This document shows positions 49,275 to 59,900 of a stretch of 64,000 nucleotides of DNA, one piece after another (the stretch's first letter is position 1; every line of letters starts with the position of its first letter). The notes under the pieces are model-generated. The model was given only the letters and a program-made list of their open reading frames with translations. It was not told where the DNA came from and ran no database searches. Source of the stretch: Phocaeicola abscessus CCUG 55929 (GTDB taxonomy: Bacteria > Bacteroidota > Bacteroidia > Bacteroidales > Bacteroidaceae); assembly GCF_000312445.1 (NCBI RefSeq), contig NZ_HE997182.1, positions 186,001-250,000 of the forward strand, in the 5' to 3' direction. Made by a program: the position numbers and the translations under genes.

Positions 49275-50827
49275 TAATTAAGTTAAGGAAGAAAAATGTC
49301 GTCTTCAGAAATCCTCAGTTGTTTGCTGGAGAGGCGAAGGCTATCAACCTGGAAAGTGTTTTGTCCAACCTGTTTTTATTGATTTCTTCAGGTGGCGCAC
49401 CTATCACATTGGCAGCCCCCAAAGGAGGGCATACAATGGATACGCTCATGGATAGTATGAAGGTGCTTGAAAATGGCGGAAAGATTAAGGGCGCAAATGA
49501 AAACATTGAAGCTGTAGAGGACTGGCTGAGAAGCAACCTGGTGAACATGGTTTTCCGTGGCAATGTCGTGAAGGAACATATCACATCATTGCGACCTGTT
49601 CATTTGATGAGTTATCGCATCCAGAACAAAAAGCATAACCGAGACTATAGTATGTCTGACCAGCTTTATATGATGCTCAAAGCCGCTCCTGAAGTGATGA
49701 GTGGCTTAAAGGATTATCTAACTACTGGATGGGATAATGCTGCCGGTCATGTTGTTGATTCTGATAAACTGGATGTTGATACGGCAGGAATCCTTCTACT
49801 CCAGCAGACACTGCCCAGAGAGAAAAAGAAACCAGTCACAGAGGTCAATAACAACAAACCTCTATTGACAGAACAAACAAATTTGTTCAATGATGATATA
49901 CGCAGATTGCTTTTCTATAAAGACAAACTTCCTCGAATAGTATTTATCGAGTATTTGCGTATTCTAGTGGGGCTTCACCTAAGCCTATATGTTATGAAAC
50001 TCATATACCTGCTTCCCAAAATGCGTGAAGCTGGTACTACACAGGTTGATGATGATTGGTCAATGGTTGTTGATTTGACCAACGACCTTGAGAGCCGAGT
50101 GGCTAAATACGCTTGCAAGGACACCGAGCGTATGATTAACACTCTCAATCGTTATTTCAAGACAACCTTTGAAATCAATGTCGTTCAACCATTCAATGAG
50201 GTGATGGGCAAAGATGCTTCCATCGAAGGTGTTTTAAGTACGCTGAAGAATGATCTTGACAAGTCTTCTCCATTGTTTGTTTCTGAAATCAAACAAATAA
50301 TGGACAGCATAAATGAAGATGAAGATAAAAAAGCTGTCGAAGACATGCTTCAATACTATGATACTGATGATTACTTCGACCGTTATGTTCATATACTCGA
50401 AAAAACAAGTGGTGGTAGTGCATATCAATACTCATACCACTTGTGGATGCTGGATTCTCTCTGCATGAAAAACTCGGATTCTATGCTTCTGGCTGATGGC
50501 AGAAGGTCACGAAAACATCCACGCAGAGGAGTGATTGGTTCAAAGCTGTTAGAAACTATGGTGCAGCTACTGGTTCTTCAGCCGGATGGAAACGGCAGTT
50601 ATACCAGCCGTTCTCTTAGTATTGACGAATTAGCTAACCTGATACGTTCAAGATATGGTCTCGTCATCAATGGCGTGAATGAGCCGAGGTTTGAAAGTGC
50701 TGATGTGGAAACACACGCTGCATTTAAGGAAAACATGGATGCTCTTAAAAACAAGTTGCGCCAAATAGGTTTCTATACCGACATGAGCGATGCTTGCCTG
50801 TTACAGAAAATTCGTCCTCGTTATTAA
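49271..50827 (+). CDS. Uncharacterised 518-aa defence-operon protein (MAD7/DptG-like by position)
   Basis: Soluble, mostly helical. The N-terminus IIKLRKKNVVFRNPQLFAGEAKAINLESVLSNLF is followed by a Gly-rich LISSGGAPITLAAPKGGHTMD, which is not a standard Walker A. The central part, SYRIQNKKHNRDYSMSDQLYMML and RIVFIEYLRILVGLHLSLYV, has buried-looking helices but no true membrane segment. Towards the C-terminus GSKLLETMVQLLVLQPDG and SIDELANLIRSRYGLVINGV suggest a winged helix. Its place between a DptF-like P-loop and a DptH-like ATPase matches DptG, and in MADS a protein of unknown function sits between the kinase and the large ATPase. I cannot assign chemistry. Confidence 0.82.
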   Translation: MIIKLRKKNVVFRNPQLFAGEAKAINLESVLSNLFLLISSGGAPITLAAPKGGHTMDTLMDSMKVLENGGKIKGANENIEAVEDWLRSNLVNMVFRGNVVKEHITSLRPVHLMSYRIQNKKHNRDYSMSDQLYMMLKAAPEVMSGLKDYLTTGWDNAAGHVVDSDKLDVDTAGILLLQQTLPREKKKPVTEVNNNKPLLTEQTNLFNDDIRRLLFYKDKLPRIVFIEYLRILVGLHLSLYVMKLIYLLPKMREAGTTQVDDDWSMVVDLTNDLESRVAKYACKDTERMINTLNRYFKTTFEINVVQPFNEVMGKDASIEGVLSTLKNDLDKSSPLFVSEIKQIMDSINEDEDKKAVEDMLQYYDTDDYFDRYVHILEKTSGGSAYQYSYHLWMLDSLCMKNSDSMLLADGRRSRKHPRRGVIGSKLLETMVQLLVLQPDGNGSYTSRSLSIDELANLIRSRYGLVINGVNEPRFESADVETHAAFKENMDALKNKLRQIGFYTDMSDACLLQKIRPRY

Positions 50828-50845
50828 ACTGATAAACTTTGAAAT

Positions 50846-53800
50846 ATGGATATTCAATCATTATATTACGAGAAGTTCCTTGCACTTGTTGTTGAATTCT
50901 ATCGCGAGGATTTGAAGCAAGCAAAACCAGGTCATTGCATGAAGGTGACTGGGCTTGCCATGAATGAGCTTAAACAATTGCTCCCTTTATTGAAGCCAAT
51001 CAATAAGGAGTTACAGGTGTTTATTTTATCTGATGCCGAAACTGGCCCAGATTATATCCATGCAACCAAACTCATTGAACTAAGAAACAACAATGAAAAG
51101 CCATTGCTTGTTCTTATTCCAGCTAATAGTCGAACATCTGCAGAAGACTCTTACGGTGATGCGACCTTCCAAGATCTTGCAGTTAAGGATTTGCAGATTG
51201 AATTCTGGCAAAAGCTCAATCGAGAAATGCCTGATGAGCAGAAGCCTTTTATTGAAGACCTGAATAAAATATTCAACGAGTTTGGCATTCCTTTGTCTGA
51301 CAGAATTAACTATCTTCTTTACATGGAGATATGTGGCTGGAAACTCTCATCATGGGGTGAAGGCCTTGCCATACTTGGTTTACTGCCTGACAGTAAGCTA
51401 ATGGATAACTTGGATAATATCCGTAGCCGATTTGTTTATAATCGGGAATGTACGAATTTCCTTTGCGATTTCTCTCTTTCACCAGTTGATAAGGCTTCTG
51501 CCCTACCGTTGGCACCAGATACCATACAAAAGGATATTGTCAAATTCTTCCAGAAAGAAAATGATGTGTTTGACAACTTATCCGTATGTCTTCGTATATT
51601 GGAGGATTATCCTAACCTTTACTTCTCTGAATGGAGAATTAAAAGTTTGGAGGATATAGAGAAGAATAATGTTGTAGTTACAGCTGAGATTGTTCCTGGA
51701 AAAGACCCAGACAAAGAATTGGTTAAAGACACTTCGGGTGACTTAATCATGCAAATTCCTAACGGGAAGAAATCAAAACTTAAAGTGAAGATTACTTTTA
51801 ATCCTTCACCCGCTCAGTTGCCACTTCTCGAAAAGTATCTGATTCAGCTGGTTAATCAAGATGGCTACCAAGTCGTGGAAGACTGCTTGAAGATGGCGAA
51901 GATAAATAGCAAGAATTCATCTAAGACAGTCACCATCCCCATCAACTATGACGCATTTGATGATGGACAGTATTTTCTTCGTGTTCATGCCCTCGATGGA
52001 CAAGGGCTTCAGTTAGACAAAGACAACCCTTTCAAGCCGGATAGCATACAGGCATTGTGGGAAATGGAACATGAGCAAAACCCTGATTTGCCCAAAGAAC
52101 AGTTCCATACACAAGGCCAATATCTTACCACCAATGAGACAACGTATTTTACAATTAAGAACCTTGTTGATGGTGAGCCACCAGAAGATATTGATACAGA
52201 GAACAGTAAACGTAATCATCCTGACAATATGCTACAGGCATATTTCACATACAGGATTGAAACATTGCGTAAAGCCGAACAGACAGAAGAAATTGTAGTA
52301 CCTGAGATTTCTGAGAAAACTGAATGGAAAACAGGAACACTTAATGATGTGTACCATTTTGATTACGGCAAAGCTGCTTACGCTTACCAAATTCAGTGCT
52401 CTAAGAAACTATTGGAACTTGAACGCGCCTTCTACAAACATTGTACTCAATTAGGAAGAGTGTTAGCTGAGATTAGCGGAAATCCAACAGACACAAAGCT
52501 GCAGGATTGGAGTTTTGAACAAATTCCGGCAGAGGTTGTCGTGCCACAAGAATTGAAAGAGCTTCGTAGCACCTTGTTCAACCACATTCAGATGTGTGCT
52601 GCATCCGAATCTGGAGTATTGAACATCTTCCCTATTTACAATTACACAGAAGAAATAAAGGCATACGTTAACGCTTATTCTCAATGGCTGCACTCGTTTA
52701 TCGAAGGGGCACCAAATGAATCTGCATTGATTGCAATACAAAATATCGATACCGTACTGCTTAATGTAGAAATGCCTGATGGAGGTAAACAAAAAGTAAA
52801 ACTTTTGTCACCTCTTCATCCTCTGCGTTTGGCATGGCTCATAAATCTTTACGATTTATTCCAAGATTGGGAAAGCAAGACCATTGAAAACCCTGATTAC
52901 AAAAGTCAATGGAAAGATTTGGCCAAACTGTTTATGGGAGAGCTCCCGATGGATGTTTCCCCATTAGTCTTGCCAGAAACATCAATGCAGATATATCAGT
53001 ATGTTGGTGAACTTACTTTCGGATGGGGATTATTTGCCATTCCCACTATAGATGTAAATGACACATTCGCATCTGAATTCCGCCAGCTGAAATCTTATGT
53101 CTCTTCACTGTTGAACATCAGTCGTGATAAAACCATTGATAGCGACGTTAGTAAAGATTTGGTTTTCCATCACATGCTTAACTATGTTAAGAGCCATCCA
53201 TATACAAATAAACTTGTCATGAACCTCTTCAATGCTGGCGATGCTAATGTATTTGCAGATGCTATGGTTGAGATGGAAAAATATGGCAAACATTATGACT
53301 ATGAAATAAGGCTGTTCGCAGATGACCGCCTCATTCAGCCAGGAGAAGCCTTACGCGACTTAATCAATCCGGAAACGAACCAAAGCGAAGCGGCGGAAGT
53401 ATTCTCCCTTGCTTCGAAAAATCGTTTATTCCCAAAGTTGCGATTCTCAATAAATCCAATTCAGGACTTCATTAACAATCATCAAAAATATCAGGCGCAT
53501 CTGTCATTCCTTGTTAATCCTTTCCCTGTGGTTACAGGAATGGCAAGACCTCAAAAAGGACAGCGATCATTCTATCTCAATGGCGTAATAGTAAAAAGCC
53601 AAGTGGGAATGGAGGTGACCACGGATAAATTCTCATGGAATCGATATTTCGCCGAGAAAGCTATACCTTCTCCAATAAATGAGTTCGCAAACGATGCCGT
53701 AAGCCTCTTTGCAAATCTTCAATATGTGATAGGTAAGATTATTTCTTCTACGGCAAAAGAATCTGTACCTGCTACAAAGCTTATTTTGAATGAGAATGAA

Positions 53801-56269
53801 AGCATGATGCTATCTTTTGTCCATGAAGTAAGCGACTGGGTTGTTACCTTCGACAAGAATATGGGGCCGGAGTTCTATGACCTTCCACAAGGAGAAGGTC
53901 AAGAAGCACCATATCTTCTTGATTATATTCCTGGACAAGAAAGAACTGGAATTTCATCCTTCCTTACCACACGTCCTACAAGCGAAATTGAAGGACTAAT
54001 GAAGCCACATTTCAAAAAAATTGGCATCAATGTAGAGGATGAATTATTCAAAGAATTGCTTGAAGACGTGCGCACTGTTAGTAGTTCTTTAGTGATGCAG
54101 GTAAACAGCACGCAAAATAAAGCATTTGAAGTGCTCGGCATGACTTTCACCAAGAGATTGCTAAAGAAGAAAAATTTGCTTTCAGAGGCATTCTTGATAC
54201 CAATTGATTTGCATAAGGAATTGTTTGAAAACCTTGAAAGTCAAAAAAAGAATCGAGCCGATGCTCTTTTGGTAAATCTCAATACTGAAAGTAGAGAGAT
54301 TGTATTTACCGTTATTGAAGTAAAATGTCGTCAGTCACTCACAGAAGATGAAACGGATAATCTCGAAGAACAAATGCTTGCTCAAATTGAGAATACAATT
54401 GAAGCACTGAAAGAACATTTTGAAAAAGCATTTGCAGAATCAGATCGTTTGGATAGGGAGCTGAAGACATTAGAATTGGCAAATCTGTTAAATTTCTATA
54501 TCGACAGGGCTAATAGATATAACATATTAGACCCCGAAATGATGATAGAATTTAGAGATTTCTTGAATACTCTTAATGAAGGCTATGATATCAAGTTCAA
54601 GAGAATGGGTATCATTTACGACCTGAGCCAGCAAGAGAAACAAAAGAAAGATTGTTGGGGGGATGCCGTATTCTACAGAATGGGATACCCTGTTATTCAC
54701 GACATCCTATCTAAAGATAAAACTCTAAATACCGAGCGGCTCAGTCAAGAAGACGTGGATTTTATCTCTTTCATGGAACCAAATCGTAAAGAGACAATTA
54801 TGTCAAAGCGCAGACAAAAACGCGAAATTGAACGTATCATCCAAGATGAAGAGACGGAGCCTTCGGTTAAATTTGTTAATCAGGAAAACCATTCTGATAT
54901 AGTTTCCTCTGATTCTTCTTTGAAAATTGAAGATGAAAATCCATCAGAAAAGGCAGATTCAGTGGAGCGCGTTTCAGAAAAACAAGATTCCCAAAGAGAA
55001 AATGAGATATTAACTTCTAATGATTCTCAAAGAAGTGTAATGGATACAAATTACGTGGAGCCTGAATATGACATTTTGTTGGGGAAAGAATCCCAATCCT
55101 CACAATATGGAATACTTGGCCATACTGTTGTGAAAGATAAGCTGGTAGCTGTTGACCTGGATGGCTGTAACACCTTTAGCCTGTTCGGTGTTCAAGGAGC
55201 TGGAAAGAGTTACACCATAGGCACTGTAACGGAAATGGTGCTGAAGCAATTTAGCAAAGTAAATAAGCTGCAGGCTCCATTGGCAAGTGTTATATTCCAT
55301 TATAGTGACAGTATGGATTATGCACCAGAATTCACATCGATGGCCGCACCAAATGACGATGCGCGTCAATTAGCATTGCTGAAAGAACGCTATGGTGCTG
55401 AAGCTGGTTCTGTGGAGGATGTTATCCTTCTTGCTCCAGATAGTAAGGTTGAGGAACGCAGGGCTGAATATCCGAATATAGAAGTTCATCCTATAGGTTT
55501 CGATTCATCTGAATTACAGGTAAAAGACTGGATGTTCCTTTTAGGTGCTATGGGGAATGATTCAACCTATATCCGAGAATTGAAGATGATAATGAAGAAA
55601 ATTCGCAGCGACATGTCCCTCCGGAACATCCGAAGAGGTGTTGCCGCCAGCAGTTCTTTGTCGAATGGACAAAAGGCATTAGCTTCACAAAGGCTTGATT
55701 TTGCTGAGGAATATATTACTGATGGTACACAATTACGCAACTACTTGAAACCTGGTCGCTTGATAATTGTTGATCTAAGAGACGAATTTATTGAGAAAAA
55801 TGAAGCACTTGGTCTTTTTGTAGTAATGCTCAATATTTTCTCTGGTGTTATGCAGGTTGATGGACAGGCATTTAACAAATTCATTGTTTTTGATGAAGCA
55901 CACAAATACATGAATGATAAAGAACTTGTCGGTTCAATTACAACGGCAATACGCGAAATGCGCCACAAAGGAGTTTCGATAATGATTGCCAGCCAAGACC
56001 CAATGAGTTTGCCAAATGAAATCATAGAACTTAGTTCTATAGTTTTGCTGCATCGCTTTAATTCCCCACAGTGGGTTAAACATGTTCAAAAGTCCATAAC
56101 CCCACTGGGATCATTAACTGCTGCCGAAATGTCAAGCCTGAAGTCTGGCGAAGCATATCTCTGGGCCAACAAGGCATCTGATAGTATTATCACATCCAAG
56201 CCTGTTAAAATAAATGTACGCCCACGTGTTACAAAACATGGGGGCGACACTATTCAAGCAGTTAAATAA
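50846..56269 (+). CDS. 1807-aa protein with PD-(D/E)XK-like motif and C-terminal HerA/FtsK-type ATPase (MAD8/DptH-like)
   Basis: Residues 1-1100 are a large multidomain body without motifs I recognise, with beta-sandwich-like parts at about 280-420. Residues about 1130-1170 contain RADALLVNLN (D1139) and VIEVKCRQ (E1158, K1160), the D-x(n)-ExK core of PD-(D/E)XK nucleases. A low-complexity Ser/Glu linker spans about 1340-1405. The ATPase starts near 1440: Walker A GVQGAGKS (1448-1455), Walker B FIVFDEAHKYM near 1680, then MIASQDP and a HerA-like VLLHRFNSPQWVKHVQ. DptH has this size and layout, and the MADS ATP-binding protein is similar as I recall. Likely the ATP-driven restriction effector. 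Confidence 0.88.
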   Translation: MDIQSLYYEKFLALVVEFYREDLKQAKPGHCMKVTGLAMNELKQLLPLLKPINKELQVFILSDAETGPDYIHATKLIELRNNNEKPLLVLIPANSRTSAEDSYGDATFQDLAVKDLQIEFWQKLNREMPDEQKPFIEDLNKIFNEFGIPLSDRINYLLYMEICGWKLSSWGEGLAILGLLPDSKLMDNLDNIRSRFVYNRECTNFLCDFSLSPVDKASALPLAPDTIQKDIVKFFQKENDVFDNLSVCLRILEDYPNLYFSEWRIKSLEDIEKNNVVVTAEIVPGKDPDKELVKDTSGDLIMQIPNGKKSKLKVKITFNPSPAQLPLLEKYLIQLVNQDGYQVVEDCLKMAKINSKNSSKTVTIPINYDAFDDGQYFLRVHALDGQGLQLDKDNPFKPDSIQALWEMEHEQNPDLPKEQFHTQGQYLTTNETTYFTIKNLVDGEPPEDIDTENSKRNHPDNMLQAYFTYRIETLRKAEQTEEIVVPEISEKTEWKTGTLNDVYHFDYGKAAYAYQIQCSKKLLELERAFYKHCTQLGRVLAEISGNPTDTKLQDWSFEQIPAEVVVPQELKELRSTLFNHIQMCAASESGVLNIFPIYNYTEEIKAYVNAYSQWLHSFIEGAPNESALIAIQNIDTVLLNVEMPDGGKQKVKLLSPLHPLRLAWLINLYDLFQDWESKTIENPDYKSQWKDLAKLFMGELPMDVSPLVLPETSMQIYQYVGELTFGWGLFAIPTIDVNDTFASEFRQLKSYVSSLLNISRDKTIDSDVSKDLVFHHMLNYVKSHPYTNKLVMNLFNAGDANVFADAMVEMEKYGKHYDYEIRLFADDRLIQPGEALRDLINPETNQSEAAEVFSLASKNRLFPKLRFSINPIQDFINNHQKYQAHLSFLVNPFPVVTGMARPQKGQRSFYLNGVIVKSQVGMEVTTDKFSWNRYFAEKAIPSPINEFANDAVSLFANLQYVIGKIISSTAKESVPATKLILNENESMMLSFVHEVSDWVVTFDKNMGPEFYDLPQGEGQEAPYLLDYIPGQERTGISSFLTTRPTSEIEGLMKPHFKKIGINVEDELFKELLEDVRTVSSSLVMQVNSTQNKAFEVLGMTFTKRLLKKKNLLSEAFLIPIDLHKELFENLESQKKNRADALLVNLNTESREIVFTVIEVKCRQSLTEDETDNLEEQMLAQIENTIEALKEHFEKAFAESDRLDRELKTLELANLLNFYIDRANRYNILDPEMMIEFRDFLNTLNEGYDIKFKRMGIIYDLSQQEKQKKDCWGDAVFYRMGYPVIHDILSKDKTLNTERLSQEDVDFISFMEPNRKETIMSKRRQKREIERIIQDEETEPSVKFVNQENHSDIVSSDSSLKIEDENPSEKADSVERVSEKQDSQRENEILTSNDSQRSVMDTNYVEPEYDILLGKESQSSQYGILGHTVVKDKLVAVDLDGCNTFSLFGVQGAGKSYTIGTVTEMVLKQFSKVNKLQAPLASVIFHYSDSMDYAPEFTSMAAPNDDARQLALLKERYGAEAGSVEDVILLAPDSKVEERRAEYPNIEVHPIGFDSSELQVKDWMFLLGAMGNDSTYIRELKMIMKKIRSDMSLRNIRRGVAASSSLSNGQKALASQRLDFAEEYITDGTQLRNYLKPGRLIIVDLRDEFIEKNEALGLFVVMLNIFSGVMQVDGQAFNKFIVFDEAHKYMNDKELVGSITTAIREMRHKGVSIMIASQDPMSLPNEIIELSSIVLLHRFNSPQWVKHVQKSITPLGSLTAAEMSSLKSGEAYLWANKASDSIITSKPVKINVRPRVTKHGGDTIQAVK

Positions 56270-56959
56270 ATGACAATTACTGAATATACAAATAAAGGGT
56301 CTAGAAATCAAAATCAGGATTACGTAACACATGAATTGTTAGAAAACAATCATGCTATATTCGTAGTTGCTGATGGTATGGGAGGCTACTCACATGGCGA
56401 CGTTGCTTCTCGCCTTGTGGCTGATGCGATTATTGACTGTGTGTCTTCACACTATTTACAGGAAGCAGATGTTGTGCATCTCATGGCAGAAGCATACGAC
56501 TATGCTAATGACACACTTGCAATTAAACGCATTGCTATGGGCGGTTGTGAAATGGGTACTGTGGTAGTGTCTCTATACTACGATGGACATGCAGCACATA
56601 TTACTTGGTTAGGTGATAGCAGATGTTATCTCTTCCGTAATGGGAAACAATTATTCTGCACACAGGATCACTCTATTTTAAGCCAGCTAAAAAAAATCAA
56701 GACTCTGCGAGGTTACGATGAAGACAGATATGCCTCTATCGTTACTCGCTGTGTTATGGGTGATGACAAGCTTGGCAATATAGAAACTTTAAAATTGGAA
56801 GTTGAGCCAAATGATGTGCTGATACTCTGTACAGATGGCTTTCACAAAGAACTGGATGTGCGCATTCTTTTGAATGAATCAAAGTCATCCACAGAAAAAC
56901 TTGACGCAAAAGCAAATAATATGAATGACAACTATTCATTTATAAAAATAGTTGTATAA
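56270..56959 (+). CDS. PP2C-family Ser/Thr protein phosphatase
   Basis: 229 residues, the minimal bacterial PP2C. Metal-binding aspartates lie in VVADGMGGYSHGDVAS, ITWLGDSRCYLF and LILCTDGFHKEL; QDHSIL is the conserved strand between. It starts at the base right after the stop of the 1807-aa gene (TAAATG), so translation is coupled. A soluble phosphatase next to a Ser/Thr kinase suggests reversible phosphorylation inside the system: it could keep the complex off or reset it. The last motif (Asp in the final loop, here MNDNYSFI) matches the usual GxDN end in relaxed form. Confidence 0.92.
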   Translation: MTITEYTNKGSRNQNQDYVTHELLENNHAIFVVADGMGGYSHGDVASRLVADAIIDCVSSHYLQEADVVHLMAEAYDYANDTLAIKRIAMGGCEMGTVVVSLYYDGHAAHITWLGDSRCYLFRNGKQLFCTQDHSILSQLKKIKTLRGYDEDRYASIVTRCVMGDDKLGNIETLKLEVEPNDVLILCTDGFHKELDVRILLNESKSSTEKLDAKANNMNDNYSFIKIVV

Positions 56960-56977
56960 AGGAAGTAAGAATTGACA

Positions 56978-59900
56978 ATGAGCAAGTTCAATATAGGAAA
57001 TAAAGTCATCAAAGCTGATTCAGAAGGGCATGGCACAATCATTGAGGTCATGCCGCCACGTCGTGGTCGCCAGTTATACAAAGTTAGCTGGGGAAACATC
57101 GTGACTGATGAACTTGAAGTGAATCTGTTGCCTGACTGTAATATTGCTGATCCGTTTGAGCGTTGTATGAGTGGCATCTTCGGTTCTTATTCTGAGTATT
57201 CGAAAAAGAACACGACTTTTAAGATACGCAGTTCTAACAACAGTACCATATCTTCACTGAAAGCATCGAAGACGCTCTTCCGGGCATATCAGTTTAAACC
57301 CTTGCTCAAATTTCTCAACTCACCTAATAGGAGGCTTTTGGTTGCGGATGAAGTGGGTCTTGGTAAGACTATTGAAGCTGGACATATCATGCTGGAGTTG
57401 AAGGCTCGCCGTGAGTTGCATCATGTACTTATCGTATGTCCGAAATCTTTGCAGAGGAAATGGAAGGATGAACTGGCTTTCAAATTCGGACTACAGTTCA
57501 AGATATACGACAGCCAGAAGGAGCTCATCACTGATATGCAGGAGCATCGTGTTTCTGTTCATGCAATCGTTAATTATGAGAAGATTCGCATGAAGAAACA
57601 TAAGGAAAATGATAAGGCTAAGAAGGAAAAGGATAATATGCCTAAGAATATTGTCGATTTCCTTTCTGGGAATGACTTCCACTTCAGTCTTGTGCTATGT
57701 GATGAAGCTCATAAGATGCGTAATCGTGAGACTCAGACATACAAAGGTGCTGAAATTATAATGAGTCAGGCAAACGCAGCCATTTTCTTGACGGCAACAC
57801 CTGTGATGATTAGCACAGAAAACCTGTATAACTTGCTTCATCTGCTTGATAACACGAGATATTATAATTATCAGATCTTTGATAACCGGCTTCAAGAAAA
57901 CCGTCCGTTTGTCGAGGCACTGACTGATTTAAATCATCATGTCGCACTTCCTGTTATTGCAAAGAAGCTGAATGAGTCTGAAATACTTACTCGCTTCTTC
58001 TCTGACGAAGTGGAAATCTACTCTCATCAAACGACTGTAGGGAAGGCTTTCGCCGATGATGCGATGTATAAGGAAATCATTCAAATGCTCAATGGTGAAG
58101 ACAACTCGAAGAATCGTGCCTGTCTGCAATATCTTATATCATCCATGAGCATGATGAATAACATATTCTCTCGTACCCGCAAACGCGAGGTCACGACTGA
58201 TATGTCTCAGGCAGAGCGAAAGCCTCACATGAGGAAGGTTATTTTGACCGAAAAAGAACGGACGGAGTTCGATAATGTAATCGAGCAATATATTGATGAC
58301 AATTCCTATACGGACTATTGGGGCGAAGAAGTGCTCACTCAGGGAGGGACATTAGGCTTGGTGCAGAAGAAACGCCAGGTAGCAAGTAGTGTCTATGCCT
58401 ATCTTAACTCTGAATACAGTCTTGACAAAAGCATTGATGAGTATGCAGATTATACGGATGCCAAATTTGAGGAGCTTCTTAAAATTATCGACGAGGTTTT
58501 TAAGCATGGAACAAAGAAAATTGTCATCTTTGCTCTATTCCGAAAGACTCTGAAATACCTACAGATTCGGTTTAAGAATCGAGGTTTTGGCACATTGATG
58601 ATTCACGGTATGATTGATAACCGTATAGATGTGCTTGATGAGTTCAAAAATAACCCTAACGCCCATATTCTCCTTTCTTCTGAAGTAGGTAGTGAAGGTT
58701 TGGACATGCAGTTCTGTAATTCTATGGTGAACTACGACCTGCCATGGAATCCGATGGTTGTTGAACAGCGTATCGGTCGTATTGACCGCTTCGGTCAGAA
58801 ATCACCAACTGTAAATATCTACAACATCATCGTTGCCGATTCTATTCAAGAAGACATCTATATCCGACTTCTTGACCGTATCGGTATATTCCGTGGCACA
58901 ATTGGTGACATGGAAGCCATATTGGATGCTCCACTTGAACGAGGTGGCAGCGTCACAATCCAAGATGTGTATAATAAATTGGAAAAGGAGTTATATACAA
59001 GCCGGTTGACAGACGAGGAGAAACGAAGGAAAATTACTGAAATTGAGCTTGCCGTTGCTAATGAAAAAGAAAGCATTAAGCATCTGGAAGAGGGATTGGA
59101 CAACGCTCTTACAAATGACGCATATTTCAAGGATGAAATCAATCGGATTCAGAATAACAATGCTTATGTAACTGAGATAGAACTAAGAAACTATCTGGAG
59201 TCTGCTATCCGTCAAGAACTATCTACATGTACGCTTACAAAAGTGGACAACGCTGTTTACGAGTTGCAGTTACCATTGAGTAATCCCCGTATTCTCAAAA
59301 ATTTCTTGACTCTTTACCAGCCAGGCGGTGAAGAAAATGATACGTTATTTAGGCAGTTCAAACGTGAGATTGAAGACAAACAAGTGCTTCGTATGACATT
59401 TAATCAACAAATGGCATACGATAACAACAAGCTGCTGTTTATGAATATCTACCATCCAATCATACAAGCCTGTCTGAGTTATTTCCACAAACACGATGAC
59501 GCATCAAAAACATCATTCTGCTATGCCCTGACAAAAGATGATATGTTACAAGCAGGTGCTGCATATTATCTTATTGTATATCAGATAAGCGTAACACGAA
59601 AAGTGCTTGGTGTTCCTAAGCATACGGAAACCTTGCTTCCTTTACTGTATAGCATAAATGATAGGGAAATTGTAAAGAATGAAGAAATGGTTGACCGTGT
59701 TTTCTCACGTTCTCAAACAGATGGTGAGGAACACAATGCCTCAAATAGAGACATCGATGCGGAAATGCTTCAGGATATGCGTTATGATTTTGCTGAGGAG
59801 ATTAGCGAGTTGAAAAGTGAAAGGTTGTCCGAAATAAAGCTACAAGTAGAAAGTGACAGACAAAGAAACGAAAAGCAGACGAATGAATACTATGCCTCTA

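Noticed and set aside
45108..56269. Phosphorothioation (Dnd/Dpt) system
   Set aside because: The order resembles dptFGH, but dndABCDE are absent and hsdM/hsdS provide the modification.
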